A DNA stretch of 64,000 nucleotides from SHWB01 sp050246875 (GTDB lineage: Bacteria; Pseudomonadota; Alphaproteobacteria; UBA6615). Positions 24,620 to 33,561 of this stretch are shown one piece after another. The position numbers were made by a program, and so were the translations under genes. Position 1 is the first letter of the stretch; each line of letters opens with the position of its first letter. A model generated the notes under the pieces. The model was not told the origin of the DNA, did no database searches, and was given only the letters and a program-made list of their open reading frames with translations. The stretch is from the NCBI GenBank assembly GCA_050246875.1, contig JBFWVF010000009.1:1-64000 (forward strand), written 5' to 3'.

Positions 24620-27600
24620 TCAACTGCAGCCGCTGGTCGTGCCGCAGGTATCGCATTTGAGGCAGGTGCCGTTGCGCACGAGGGTGAAGTTGCCGCAATC
24701 GGTGCAGGCATCGCCCTCGTAACCCTTGATCCGTGCTGCGCGGATGCGCGCCGCCCGCACTTCGCGGGCGTCGTCGCCGTTCACGGCCGTCGCGACGTAG
24801 GTGGCGTGAACGTGCGCGTCTATGGCCAGCGCGCCGTCGGTCGCCGGGGTCTCCACGGCGCGGGCCATCGGCTGGCCCGCAACCTCGGCCGGTACGGCGC
24901 GCGCCATGCCGCCCTGGATGACGGTCAGGTCGCCGCGCACGAAGCCGGCGCTGACCACCCGCGACGGGGCCGGCTGGCGTGGCGCCGGCGGCAGGCCGTC
25001 GTCGTCGACGCCGCGCCCGACGCTGTCGGGGCGCAGATCCTCCGGCTGGACATGCGCGAGGTCGTGACGGGCGAGGTAGCTCACCGCCAGCTCGCGGAAG
25101 ATGTAGTCGAGCACGGAACTTGCCATCTTGATCGCATCGTTGCCCTCGACGGGACCGGACGGATCGAAGCGGGTGAAGGTGAAGGCGTCGACGAACTCGT
25201 CGAGCGGCACGCCGTACTGCAGGCCGATCGACACGGCGATCGCGAAGTTGTTCATCAGCGAGCGGAAGGCGGCGCCTTCCTTGTGCATGTCGATGAAGAC
25301 CTCGCCGAGCGTGCCGTCCTCGTACTCGCCCGTCCGCAGATAGACCTTGTGGCCGCCGACGATGGCCTTCTGGGTGTAGCCCTTGCGCCGGCCCGGCAGG
25401 CGCTTGCGGTCGCCCGCGTCGCGCTCGACGACACGCTCGATGACCCGTTCGACGACTCGCTCGGCCAGCATGGTCGCGCGCGCCGCCGCGGGCGCCTCGA
25501 CGATGGCCTCGGCAACGTCCGCCGCCTCGTCGGGATCGTCGGCAAGAAGCTGCGCCTGCAACGGCTGCGACAGCTTGGAGCCGTCGCGATAGAGCGCGTT
25601 GGCCTTGAGGCCGAGGCGCCACGACAGCAGATAGGCCTCGCGGCAGTCCTCGACCGTCGCGACGTTCGGCATGTTGATGGTCTTGGAGATGGCCCCGGAG
25701 ATGAAGGGCTGGGCCGCCGCCATCATGCGGATGTGGCTATCGACCGACAGGAAGCGCTTGCCGATGCGCCCGCACGGGCTGGCGCAGTCGAACACCGGCA
25801 GGTGCTCGGCCTTCAGATGCGGCGCGCCTTCGACGGTCATCGTGCCGCAGATGTGCAGGTTGGCGCGTTCGATCTCGGCCGCGGTGAAGCCGATCGCCTC
25901 CAGCAGGTCGAAGGCGGGATCGTCGAGGTCGCCGGCATCGAGGCCGAGCGTGCCGGTGCAGAAGGCCTCGCCGAGCGACCACTTGTTGAAGGCGAAGCGG
26001 ATGTCGAAGGCGCTGGCGAGGCCGCTCTCGACGGCCGCGATCTCCTTGTCGCCGAAGCCGCGCGCGCGCAGGCTGTCGGCGTTGATGGCGGGCGCGCCCG
26101 CCAGCGTGCCGTGACCCACGGCATACTGGCCGATCGCCTCGATCGCCGCCTTGTCGTAGCCGAGCGTGGCGAGAGCGGTCGGCACCATGCGGTTGATGAT
26201 CTTGAAGTAGCCGCCGCCGGCCAGCTTCTTGAACTTGACCAGGGCGAAGTCCGGCTCGATGCCGGTCGTGTCGCAATCCATGACGAGGCCGATGGTGCCG
26301 GTCGGCGCCACGACGCTGGCCTGGGCATTGCGGTAGCCATGCGCCTCGCCGAGGGCGAGGGCACGGTCCCACGCTTCGGCCGCTGCGCCGGCGAGGCGCG
26401 GGTCGGGGCAGTTTGCGCGGTCGAGCGGCACCGGCGGAATAGGCAGCGCCTCGTAGCCGCTGGCCTCGCCATGCGCGGCGCGGCGGTGGTTGCGGATGAC
26501 ACGCAGCATTGCCGCCGCGTTCTTCGCGTAGCCCGGGAAGGCGCCGAGTTCGCGCGCCATCTCCGCCGACGTGGCGTACGACTCGCCGGTCATCAGCGCC
26601 GTGATCGCGGCGATGTAGGCGCGGCCGGCGTCGCTGTCGTAGGGCAGGCCCGAGGCCATCAGCAGGCCGCCGACATTGGCGTAGCCGAGGCCCAGCGTGC
26701 GGAACTCGTAGCTGCGGCGCGCGATCTCCTTCGAGGGGAACTGCGCCATCAGCACAGAAATCTCGAGCGCCACCGTCCACAGCCGCACCGCATGGGCGTA
26801 ACCGTCGACGTCGAAGGTTCCGTCGGCACGGCGGAAGCCGAGCAGGTTCAGCGAAGCGAGATTGCAGGCCGTGTCGTCGAGGAACATGTACTCCGAGCAC
26901 GGATTGGACGCGTTGATGCGCCCCGAGTCCGGGCAGGTGTGCCAGGCGTTGATGGTGGTGTCGTACTGCACGCCCGGATCGGCCGAGGCCCATGCCGCGT
27001 AGGAGACCTTGTCCCACAGGACGGCGGCGTTGACCTGCTTGTGCGGCTTGCCGTCGGTTCGGCGCACCAGCGTCCACGCGCCGCCAGCCTCGACGGCGCG
27101 CAGGAAGTCGTCCGTCACGCGCACCGAATTGTTGGAATTCTGTCCCGAGACGGTCAGGTAGGCCTCGGAATCCCAGTCGGTGTCGTAGACCGGGAACTCG
27201 ACCGCGGTGTGACCCTGGCGGGCGAGCTGGATGGTCCGCTGGATGTAGTTCTCGGGCACCTGGTGGGCGCGGGCCGCGCGGATGGCGCGGCGCAGCGCGG
27301 CGTTGCTGCGCGGATCGCAGGCATCCTCGCCGGCGGCTTCGGCCGTGTCGTGGCAGGCGGCCATGACGGCGCCGAGGAACTGCCGGCAGATGCGCGAGCC
27401 GGTGACGATGGAGGCGACCTTCTGCTCCTCGCGCACCTTCCAGTCGATGTAGGCCTCGATGTCGGGATGGTCGATGTCGACCGTCACCATCTTGGCGGCG
27501 CGGCGCGTCGTACCGCCCGACTTGATGGCCCCCGCGGCGCGGTCGCCGATCTTGAGGAAGCTCATCAGGCCGGACGACTTGCCGCCGCCGGACAGGCGCT

Positions 27601-28327
27601 CGCCCTCGCCGCGCAGCTTCGAGAAGTTGGAGCCGGTGCCGGAGCCGTACTTGAACAGCCGCGCCTCGCGCACCCACAGGTCCATGATGCCGCCGTCGTT
27701 GACGAGATCGTCGGCGACGGCCTGGATGAAGCAGGCATGCGGTTGCGGATGCTCGTAGGCGCTCTTCGAGCGGGTCAGCTTGCCGGTGCGGAAGTCGACG
27801 TAGTGGTGGCCCTGGCCCGGGCCGTCGATGCCGTAGGCCCAGTGCAGGCCGGTGTTGAACCACTGCGGGCTGTTGGGCGCGCCGAGCTGCGTCGCGAGCA
27901 TGTAGCGCATCTCGTCGTACCAGGCCTCGGCGTCGGCCTCGCTGTCGAAGTAGCCGCCCTTCCAGCCCCAGTAGGCCCAGGTGCCGGCCAGCCGGTCGAA
28001 GACCTGGCGGGCATCCGTCTCGCCGACCTCGCGCCGTTCGGCGGGCAGGGTCGCCAGGGCCTCGGCATCGGGTTCGTGCCGCCACAGGAAGGCCGGCACG
28101 TCGGGCTCCTCGACCGCCCTGAGAGCAGCCGGGACGCCGGCCTTGCGGAAATACTTCTGGGCCAGGACGTCGGCCGCGACCTGGCTCCATGTCTCGGGGA
28201 CATGCAGGTCGGCGGCCTTGAAGACCACCGAGCCGTCCGGATTGCGGATCTCGCTGGCCGTGCTCCGGAAAGCGATTCGGGAATACGGGCCCTCGCCCGC
28301 GACGGTGTACCGGCGCTCGATCCGCAT
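24620..28327 (-). CDS. nrdJ: Vitamin B12-dependent (class II) ribonucleotide reductase
   Basis: Reduces ribonucleotides to deoxyribonucleotides with adenosylcobalamin as radical source, independent of oxygen. 1235 residues, typical of the long alphaproteobacterial NrdJ. The core is clear: NSNNSVRVTDDFLRAVE, NPCSEYMFLDDTACNLASLN (active-site region), PTGTIGLVMDCDTTG, and the C-terminal zinc-ribbon CTDCGNFTLVRNGTCLKCDTC that shuttles electrons. No class I nrdAB is in the window. It depends on cobalt/B12, which ties it to the riboswitch operon at 38 kb. No riboswitch is seen in its own leader. Confidence 0.97.
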   Translation of the reverse strand: MRIERRYTVAGEGPYSRIAFRSTASEIRNPDGSVVFKAADLHVPETWSQVAADVLAQKYFRKAGVPAALRAVEEPDVPAFLWRHEPDAEALATLPAERREVGETDARQVFDRLAGTWAYWGWKGGYFDSEADAEAWYDEMRYMLATQLGAPNSPQWFNTGLHWAYGIDGPGQGHHYVDFRTGKLTRSKSAYEHPQPHACFIQAVADDLVNDGGIMDLWVREARLFKYGSGTGSNFSKLRGEGERLSGGGKSSGLMSFLKIGDRAAGAIKSGGTTRRAAKMVTVDIDHPDIEAYIDWKVREEQKVASIVTGSRICRQFLGAVMAACHDTAEAAGEDACDPRSNAALRRAIRAARAHQVPENYIQRTIQLARQGHTAVEFPVYDTDWDSEAYLTVSGQNSNNSVRVTDDFLRAVEAGGAWTLVRRTDGKPHKQVNAAVLWDKVSYAAWASADPGVQYDTTINAWHTCPDSGRINASNPCSEYMFLDDTACNLASLNLLGFRRADGTFDVDGYAHAVRLWTVALEISVLMAQFPSKEIARRSYEFRTLGLGYANVGGLLMASGLPYDSDAGRAYIAAITALMTGESYATSAEMARELGAFPGYAKNAAAMLRVIRNHRRAAHGEASGYEALPIPPVPLDRANCPDPRLAGAAAEAWDRALALGEAHGYRNAQASVVAPTGTIGLVMDCDTTGIEPDFALVKFKKLAGGGYFKIINRMVPTALATLGYDKAAIEAIGQYAVGHGTLAGAPAINADSLRARGFGDKEIAAVESGLASAFDIRFAFNKWSLGEAFCTGTLGLDAGDLDDPAFDLLEAIGFTAAEIERANLHICGTMTVEGAPHLKAEHLPVFDCASPCGRIGKRFLSVDSHIRMMAAAQPFISGAISKTINMPNVATVEDCREAYLLSWRLGLKANALYRDGSKLSQPLQAQLLADDPDEAADVAEAIVEAPAAARATMLAERVVERVIERVVERDAGDRKRLPGRRKGYTQKAIVGGHKVYLRTGEYEDGTLGEVFIDMHKEGAAFRSLMNNFAIAVSIGLQYGVPLDEFVDAFTFTRFDPSGPVEGNDAIKMASSVLDYIFRELAVSYLARHDLAHVQPEDLRPDSVGRGVDDDGLPPAPRQPAPSRVVSAGFVRGDLTVIQGGMARAVPAEVAGQPMARAVETPATDGALAIDAHVHATYVATAVNGDDAREVRAARIRAARIKGYEGDACTDCGNFTLVRNGTCLKCDTCGTTSGCS

Positions 28328-28750
28328 CTCTCAACTCCCCCTTGGCAGCCCCCTCGCCGGGGCCCCCGAGTCGCGGTGACACGATCCCGTTCGGTTCGCG
28401 GTTTACACCGCGTCCGTTCGCGACCGCGCCGAGTCGCGCAAATGAATCAACTACTTATGTTCTCGCCGCACCATATGTCGGCAAAGACGAACGGTATGCC
28501 ACCAGATGTGGTCGGCGCAACAGCATTTTGGGGTTGCGATTCAGCGACACACAACGTTCGGGGACCGACCTCAGATGCCGCATGAAGTTGAAGGACTCGC
28601 CGCCAAGATGCTGAAAGCACAGGGATCGGACGGTATGGGGCGTCTCCGCGATAGCCGGTGGCATGCTGGATTCCGCGGTCGCCCGATGCCATAGTCCGGC
28701 GCACTTCGCGGGCCCGTCCGGCCCGGGCGATTCGGCGGGAATCGAGGCAG
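28328..28750. other. Divergent promoter region of nrdJ and the NDUFA12-like gene (423 bases)
   Basis: The stretch 28430-28640 is much less GC-rich than its surroundings and likely holds promoters for both directions. I looked for a B12 box, an NrdR box and a LexA-type GTTC-N7-GTTC site and found no convincing one. Several short open frames cross it but lack ribosome sites and the local third-base GC bias. No stable RNA gene recognised. Confidence 0.5.
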
Positions 28751-29104
28751 ATGGCGACGTTCGGAACCTGGCTCAAGACGTGGCTGACCGGCGAACTGGT
28801 CGGCTCCGATGCCGCCGGAAACCGCTATTACCGGGGCAAGGGCCGGCGCGGCTATGCCCGCGAGCGCCGCTGGGTGGTCTACAACGGCGAGGACGAGGCG
28901 AGTCGGGTGCCGGCCGAGTGGCATGCCTGGCTGCACTACACGACCGACGCGCCGCTCGACGCCAGCCGGCGGATGCCGTGGCAGAAGGACCACCAGCCCA
29001 ACATGACGGGCACGCCGCTCGCCTGGCGGCCGCCCGGCAGCGTGTTGCGCGGCGGTCAGCGCCGCCGCGGCACCGGCGACTACGAGCCCTGGACGCCGGG
29101 CTGA
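28751..29104 (+). CDS. NDUFA12-family complex I accessory subunit
   Basis: A 117-residue homologue of the B17.2/NDUFA12 supernumerary subunit of respiratory complex I, found in alphaproteobacteria and mitochondria. Signature parts are VGSDAAGNRYYRGKG, RRWVVYNGEDEASRVPAEWH, WLHYTTDAPL and the end WTPG. It probably helps assemble or stabilise the peripheral arm. The start is ATG 28751; the longer frame adds an Arg-rich stretch not found in the family. Followed by two mlaD genes and DUF2155, a common alphaproteobacterial order. Confidence 0.95.
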   Translation: MATFGTWLKTWLTGELVGSDAAGNRYYRGKGRRGYARERRWVVYNGEDEASRVPAEWHAWLHYTTDAPLDASRRMPWQKDHQPNMTGTPLAWRPPGSVLRGGQRRRGTGDYEPWTPG

Positions 29105-29147
29105 CCGGCCTGTCCGGCCCGCGCGCAGGCAAGGGGAGACCGGCCGC

Positions 29148-29639
29148 ATGACGCCGGCACGGCAGGAAACCGTTCGAATCGTCGTGGGCGCGGCCGTCGT
29201 GGCCGTGCTGGTGGGGTTTCTCGCCGTCGTCTTCACCCGCCCGCAGTTCGCCGACGAGCGCAATCGCTACACCGCCCGCTTCGGCCGCGTCGACGGGCTG
29301 GCGGTCGGGGCGCCGGTGCTCGCGGCCGGCATCCCGGTCGGCACGGTGACCGCCCTTCAGCTCGACGGCAATTTCAGGGCCATCGCCACGATGCGCGTCG
29401 ATGCCGCCCTCGAACTGGACGCGGATACCTCGGCCGAGGTCGTTAGCGACGGTCTGTTCGGGGCCAAGTTCATCCGCCTCAACGTCGGCGGGGCCGATCG
29501 CATCATTCCTTACGACGGCACGATCCGTCATACCGCCGATGCCGTCATCGTCGACGATCTGCTCCAGATCATCGTTGCCCAGGGCCGTGCCCGCCTCGCC
29601 GCGCCGGACGGCGAAGGCGACGACGCGGACCGGCAATAG
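29148..29639 (+). CDS. MlaD-like MCE-domain protein 1
   Basis: 163 residues: one N-terminal membrane helix (about 9-30) and one MCE/MlaD domain. The family pattern is seen in YTARFGRVDGLAVGAPVLAAGIPVG and DTSAEVVSDGLFGAKFIRLN. MlaD hexamers shuttle phospholipids between inner and outer membranes. The mlaE, mlaF, mlaC genes are not here. A second mlaD follows after 20 bases. Confidence 0.88.
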   Translation: MTPARQETVRIVVGAAVVAVLVGFLAVVFTRPQFADERNRYTARFGRVDGLAVGAPVLAAGIPVGTVTALQLDGNFRAIATMRVDAALELDADTSAEVVSDGLFGAKFIRLNVGGADRIIPYDGTIRHTADAVIVDDLLQIIVAQGRARLAAPDGEGDDADRQ

Positions 29640-29659
29640 GCGAGGCAGGGAGAGCCGCA

Positions 29660-30115
29660 ATGCGACGCAGCATCGTCGAAACCCTGCTCGGGGGCCTCGT
29701 CCTGGCGGTCGCCGCCGTGTTTCTGGTCGTCGCCCTGAACACCGCCGAAGTCGGCTCCGAGCGGGGCGGCTATCCGGTGACGGCGCGCTTCCTGTCGATC
29801 GGCGGGCTCGAGGTCGGCAGCGATGTCCGCATCAGCGGCGTCAAGGTCGGCGCCGTCGTCGACCGCCGCCTCGACCTCAAGGCCTACGAGGCGGTCGTGA
29901 CCCTGTCGTTGGCCCCGGGCGTCGAACTGCCGGCCGACACCGTCGCGATCATCACCAGCGACGGCCTGATCGGCGGCAAGTACCTGCGTCTCGTCCCGGG
30001 ATCGGCGGCCGAGCGCATCCCGCCGGGCGGTGCCATCGTCAACGTGCGCGACTACAAGGCGCTCGAGGATACGGTGTCGGAAATCATCTTCCTCGCCACC
30101 GGCGGCGACAAGTAG
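29660..30115 (+). CDS. mlaD: MlaD-like MCE-domain protein 2
   Basis: 151 residues with an N-terminal membrane helix (7-27) and one MCE domain: FLSIGGLEVGSDVRISGVKVG and DTVAIITSDGLIGGKYLRLVPG, closer to classical MlaD than the first copy. It ends YKALEDTVSEIIFLATGGDK, the typical helical pore tail. Two different MlaD proteins in tandem could form a mixed ring or serve distinct rings (inference). Confidence 0.92.
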   Translation: MRRSIVETLLGGLVLAVAAVFLVVALNTAEVGSERGGYPVTARFLSIGGLEVGSDVRISGVKVGAVVDRRLDLKAYEAVVTLSLAPGVELPADTVAIITSDGLIGGKYLRLVPGSAAERIPPGGAIVNVRDYKALEDTVSEIIFLATGGDK

Positions 30116-30156
30116 CCGCCACGCTGTCGCCACGGTTCGCCGCCACTCCTACGGCC

Positions 30157-30573
30157 ATGCCCATGTCGAATCGCCTCGTCCCGTGTGTCGCCGCGCTCGG
30201 TCTTGCCGTCGCGTCGCCTGCCCTCGCCCAGGAAACGCCCGCGGGTTCCCTCGACATTGCCGTCATGCAGGGGCTCGACAAGGTGACGGCGCGCATCTCG
30301 ACCTTCGAGGTCCGTGTCGGCGAGGAGGTCCGCTTCGGGGCGCTGTCGATCCTGGTGCGCGCCTGCCACAAGCGGCCGCCGACCGAACCGCCGGAAAGCG
30401 CGGCCTTCGTGCAGATCGACGATCGTCACGGCGACGCGCCGCCGGTACGCGCGTTCAGCGGCTGGATGTTCGCTTCCAGCCCGGCGCTCTCGGCCCTCGA
30501 ACACCCGGTCTACGACGTCTGGGTCGTCGACTGCACGAAGGCCTCGAACGCGCCGGCCGGCAGTTCGGGCTGA
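30157..30573 (+). CDS. DUF2155 periplasmic protein
   Basis: 138 residues. A signal peptide (residues 1-24, ending SPALA) precedes the DUF2155 domain: LDKVTARISTFEVRVGEE, RACHKRPPTEPPESAAFVQI, FSGWMFASSPALSALEHPVYDVWVVDC. The two cysteines probably pair in the periplasm. Function is unknown, but the family is nearly always placed with mlaD-type genes and aat in alphaproteobacteria. The start may be ATG 30157 or ATG 30163; neither has a strong ribosome site. The last 64 bases overlap the convergent aat gene. Confidence 0.9.
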   Translation: MPMSNRLVPCVAALGLAVASPALAQETPAGSLDIAVMQGLDKVTARISTFEVRVGEEVRFGALSILVRACHKRPPTEPPESAAFVQIDDRHGDAPPVRAFSGWMFASSPALSALEHPVYDVWVVDCTKASNAPAGSSG

Positions 30574-31160
30574 AAGCGGGCGTCGAGCGCCAGCGCCGCG
30601 GCGAGGAGTCGCTTGTAGGTCGCCCGGTCGATCTCGACGACGCCGAAATGGCGCAGGTGGTCGGTGACGAACTGCGTGTCGAGCAGGGAGAAGCCGCCGG
30701 CGCGCAGGCGGGCGACGAGATGGCACAGCGCCACCTTGCTGGCGTCGGTAACGCGCGAGAACATGCTTTCGCCGAAGAAGGCGCCGCCGAGCGCAACGCC
30801 GTAGAGGCCGCCGGCCAGCTCGCCGTCGAACCAGCACTCGACGGAGTGGGCGAAGCCCATGTCGTGCAGCGCTCCGTACAGGCGTTCGATCTCGGCGTTG
30901 ATCCAGGTTTCGTGGCGCGTGCCCGAGCGGGCGGCGCAGCCGGCGACGACGGCGCGGAAATCGTGGTCGCAGCGGATCTCGAACGGCGCGCGCCGCAGGG
31001 TGCGGCGCAGCTTCGCCGGAATGTGGAAGGTGTCGAGCGGCAGGACGCCGCGATGGTCGGGGTCGATCCAGTAGAGGTCGGGGTCGTGCCGGCTCTCCGC
31101 CATCGGGAAGATGCCGCTGGCGTAGGCCCCGAGCAGCAATTGCGGCGTCAGGCCGCTCAT
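30510..31160 (-). CDS. aat: Leucyl/phenylalanyl-tRNA--protein transferase
   Basis: Adds Leu or Phe from tRNA to N-terminal Arg or Lys, producing a primary N-degron for ClpS. The 216-residue protein starts at ATG 31160 and shows LLLGAYASGIFPMAES, YWIDPDHRGVLPLD, VECWFDGELAGGLYGVALG and FFGESMFSRVTDASKVAL. The ATG overlaps the accC stop (ATGA), so it is the last gene of aroQ-accB-accC-aat. Its 3' end overlaps DUF2155 by 64 bases in opposite orientation. Confidence 0.97.
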   Translation of the reverse strand: MSGLTPQLLLGAYASGIFPMAESRHDPDLYWIDPDHRGVLPLDTFHIPAKLRRTLRRAPFEIRCDHDFRAVVAGCAARSGTRHETWINAEIERLYGALHDMGFAHSVECWFDGELAGGLYGVALGGAFFGESMFSRVTDASKVALCHLVARLRAGGFSLLDTQFVTDHLRHFGVVEIDRATYKRLLAAALALDARFQPELPAGAFEAFVQSTTQTS

Positions 31161-32509
31161 CGCCGTTCCCCGCCGCCTCCGACGAAATGCTCGAGCCAGT
31201 GGATGTCGTAGCTGCCGTCGACGAATTCCGGCGCAGTGACCAGCCGGCGGTGCAGCGGCAACGTCGTCTCGATGCCGCCGATGACCATCTCGTCGAGGGC
31301 GCGGCGCAGGCGCATCAGGCACTCGTTGCGCGTCTGGCCGTGGACCACCAGCTTGGCCACCAGGCTGTCGTAGTAGGGCGGCACGACGTAGCCGGCGTAG
31401 AGCGCCGAGTCGACGCGCACGCCGAGGCCGCCGGGCGCATGGTACTCGGTGATGCGGCCGGGGGAGGGCGCGAAGGTCTCGGGATGCTCGGCGCAGATGC
31501 GGCACTCGATGGCGTGTCCCTGGCGCCGTACGTCGGCCTGGGTGAAGCCGAGCGGCTGGCCGGCGGCGATGCGCACCATCTCGCGCACGATGTCGATGCC
31601 GCAGATCGCCTCGGTGACCGGATGCTCGACCTGCAGGCGGGTGTTCATCTCGATGAAGTGGAAGTTGCCGTCGGCGTAGAGGAACTCCAGCGTTCCCGCG
31701 CTGCGGTAGCCGATCTGGCGCAGCGCCGTCGTCGCCACCCGGCCGAGGCGCTCGCGCTGGTCGTCGTTGAGCGCCGGCGACGGCGCCTCCTCCAGCACCT
31801 TCTGGTGGCGGCGCTGCAGCGAGCAGTCACGCTCCCACAGATGCACGACGTTGCCGTGGCCGTCGGCGAGGATCTGCAGCTCGATGTGGCGCGGCTTCTC
31901 GAGGAAGCGTTCGAGGTAGACGCGCGCGTCGCCGAAGGCCGTCTCGGCCTCGGCGCGCGCGAGCGACACGGCCTGCGCCAGCTCCGACAGGTCGCGCGCG
32001 ATCTTCATGCCGCGCCCGCCGCCGCCGCCGGCCGCCTTCACCAGCAGCGGAAAGCCGATCTGGCGGGCGACGTCGAGCGCCGCCTCCTCGCCCTCGACCG
32101 GGCCGTCGGACCCGGGCACGACCGGGATGCCGGCCGCCGCCACCGCGCGCTTGGCGGCGACCTTGTCGCCCATCAGGCCGATATGGTCGGGCGTCGGGCC
32201 GATGAAGACGAAGCCGTGCTCCTCGACCATGCGGGCGAAGCGGGCGTTCTCCGACAGGAAGCCGTAGCCGGGATGGATGGCGTCGGCATTGGTCACCGCC
32301 GCCGCCGACAGGATGGCCGGAATGTTGAGGTAGCTCTGCGCGGCCGAGGGCGGGCCGATGCAGACAGATTCGTCGGCCAGCCGCACATGCATGGCGTCGG
32401 CGTCGGCGGTGGAGTGGACGGCCACTGTGGCGATGCCCATTTCCTTGCACGCGCGGTGGATGCGCAGCGCGATCTCGCCCCGGTTGGCGATCAGGACCTT
32501 CTCGAACAT
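31157..32509 (-). CDS. accC: Biotin carboxylase subunit of acetyl-CoA carboxylase
   Basis: ATP-dependent carboxylation of biotin on BCCP, the first half of malonyl-CoA synthesis. 450 residues: biotin-carboxylase N-domain FEKVLIANRGEIALRI, ATP-grasp loop KAAGGGGGRGMKIA, the metal and ATP site FIEMNTRLQVEHPVTE and the C-domain HAIECRICAEHPETF. All typical. 31 bases separate it from accB. Confidence 0.98.
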   Translation of the reverse strand: MFEKVLIANRGEIALRIHRACKEMGIATVAVHSTADADAMHVRLADESVCIGPPSAAQSYLNIPAILSAAAVTNADAIHPGYGFLSENARFARMVEEHGFVFIGPTPDHIGLMGDKVAAKRAVAAAGIPVVPGSDGPVEGEEAALDVARQIGFPLLVKAAGGGGGRGMKIARDLSELAQAVSLARAEAETAFGDARVYLERFLEKPRHIELQILADGHGNVVHLWERDCSLQRRHQKVLEEAPSPALNDDQRERLGRVATTALRQIGYRSAGTLEFLYADGNFHFIEMNTRLQVEHPVTEAICGIDIVREMVRIAAGQPLGFTQADVRRQGHAIECRICAEHPETFAPSPGRITEYHAPGGLGVRVDSALYAGYVVPPYYDSLVAKLVVHGQTRNECLMRLRRALDEMVIGGIETTLPLHRRLVTAPEFVDGSYDIHWLEHFVGGGGERR

Positions 32510-32540
32510 CAGGAACCGGCCGGCCCGGCCACGCGGCGCG

Positions 32541-32987
32541 TCACTCGATCACCGCCAGCACTTCGCCGTACTCGACCGGCTGGCCGTTGGCGACGCCGAG
32601 TTCGACGACCGTGCCCGTGCGCGGCGCGCGAATCTCGTTGTAGACCTTCATGGCCTCGATCAGCAGCAGCGTCTGGCCCTGCGACACGCGCTGGCCGACC
32701 TTGATCATCGGCGGCTCGCCCGGCCCCGACGACAGGTAGACGGTGCCGACCATCGGCGAGGTGACGGCGCCGGGGTGCGGGCCGGAGGCGGCCGGCGCGA
32801 CTGCCGCCGACGGCGCGGCGGGCTCCGGCGCGGCCTGTACGACGGCCGGCGCGGTGGCGACGCCCGGGCGCGCCACGCGGATGCGCCGTCCGTCGGCCTC
32901 GTACTCGATCTCCCCGAGCCCGGTCTCGGCCAGCAGGTCGGCGAGCTTGCGGACCAGTCCGGCGTCGACGTCGAATTCGTCGCTCAT
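32541..32987 (-). CDS. accB: Biotin carboxyl carrier protein
   Basis: 148 residues with an N-terminal helical part, an Ala/Pro-rich linker (about 45-72) and a C-terminal biotinyl domain. The biotin Lys is in LLLIEAMKVYNEIRAP. The usual AMKMMNE reads AMKVYNE here, a common alphaproteobacterial variant with the modified Lys intact. The start overlaps the aroQ stop (ATGA). Biotin supply may come from BioY at 52.6 kb. Confidence 0.96.
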   Translation of the reverse strand: MSDEFDVDAGLVRKLADLLAETGLGEIEYEADGRRIRVARPGVATAPAVVQAAPEPAAPSAAVAPAASGPHPGAVTSPMVGTVYLSSGPGEPPMIKVGQRVSQGQTLLLIEAMKVYNEIRAPRTGTVVELGVANGQPVEYGEVLAVIE

Positions 32988-33442
32988 CGCGCCGCCGCCC
33001 CGGCCAGCCGGCGCGCCAGCGCCTCGATCGCCAGCACATAGCCGTGGCCGCCGAACCCGCAGATGACGCCGAGCGCCAGCGGCGAGATATAGGAATGGTG
33101 CCGGAACGCCTCGCGGGCAAACACGTTGGACAGATGAACCTCCACGACCGGAACGTCGAGCAGCCGCAGCGCGTCGTGCAGCGCGACGGACGTATGAGTA
33201 TAGGCGCCGGCGTTGACGATGACGCCCGCCGCCGCGCCGCGCGCCTGCTGCACCCAGCCGACCAGTTCGCCTTCTATATTCGTCTGGCGGAACTCCAGCG
33301 CGAATCCGGCCGCCGCCGCCGCCGCCGCGCAGGCGCGCTCGATGTCGGCCAGCGTCTCGCGGCCGTAGACCTCGGGCTCGCGGGTGCCAAGCATGTTGAG
33401 GTTGGGGCCGTTGAGCACCCAGAGGGCGGGGCGGTCAGCCAC
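32984..33442 (-). CDS. aroQ: 3-dehydroquinate dehydratase, type II
   Basis: Third step of the shikimate pathway. 152 residues with VLNGPNLNMLGTREPEVYG (catalytic Tyr), FRQTNIEGELVGWVQQA, VIVNAGAYTHTSVALHDAL and VEVHLSNVFAREAFRHHS, all expected. The start is GTG 33442, giving VADRPALW before the conserved strand; no good ATG exists. aroQ ahead of accB-accC is a frequent alphaproteobacterial order. Confidence 0.97.
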   Translation of the reverse strand: MADRPALWVLNGPNLNMLGTREPEVYGRETLADIERACAAAAAAAGFALEFRQTNIEGELVGWVQQARGAAAGVIVNAGAYTHTSVALHDALRLLDVPVVEVHLSNVFAREAFRHHSYISPLALGVICGFGGHGYVLAIEALARRLAGAAAR

Positions 33443-33561
33443 GGCGTTCGGGCCTTTGTGCAGTCGCGAACAAGGCCCGTTACCACGGTGCGGCGCGGCG
33501 GGGCAATCGGCCCGCGCCGGTGCTATAGTCCCGCCCGGCCGTCCGGCAGAGGGAGGAAGCC

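Noticed and set aside
24485..28585. Open frame of 1366 codons on the plus strand
   Set aside because: It is antisense to nrdJ, whose family motifs are certain. Long antisense frames are expected at about 70% GC because stop codons are rare in the mirror frame.
28447..28776. Small frame of 109 codons upstream of nrdJ
   Set aside because: Lies in the AT-rich divergent promoter region, has no ribosome site and lacks the third-base GC bias of neighbours.
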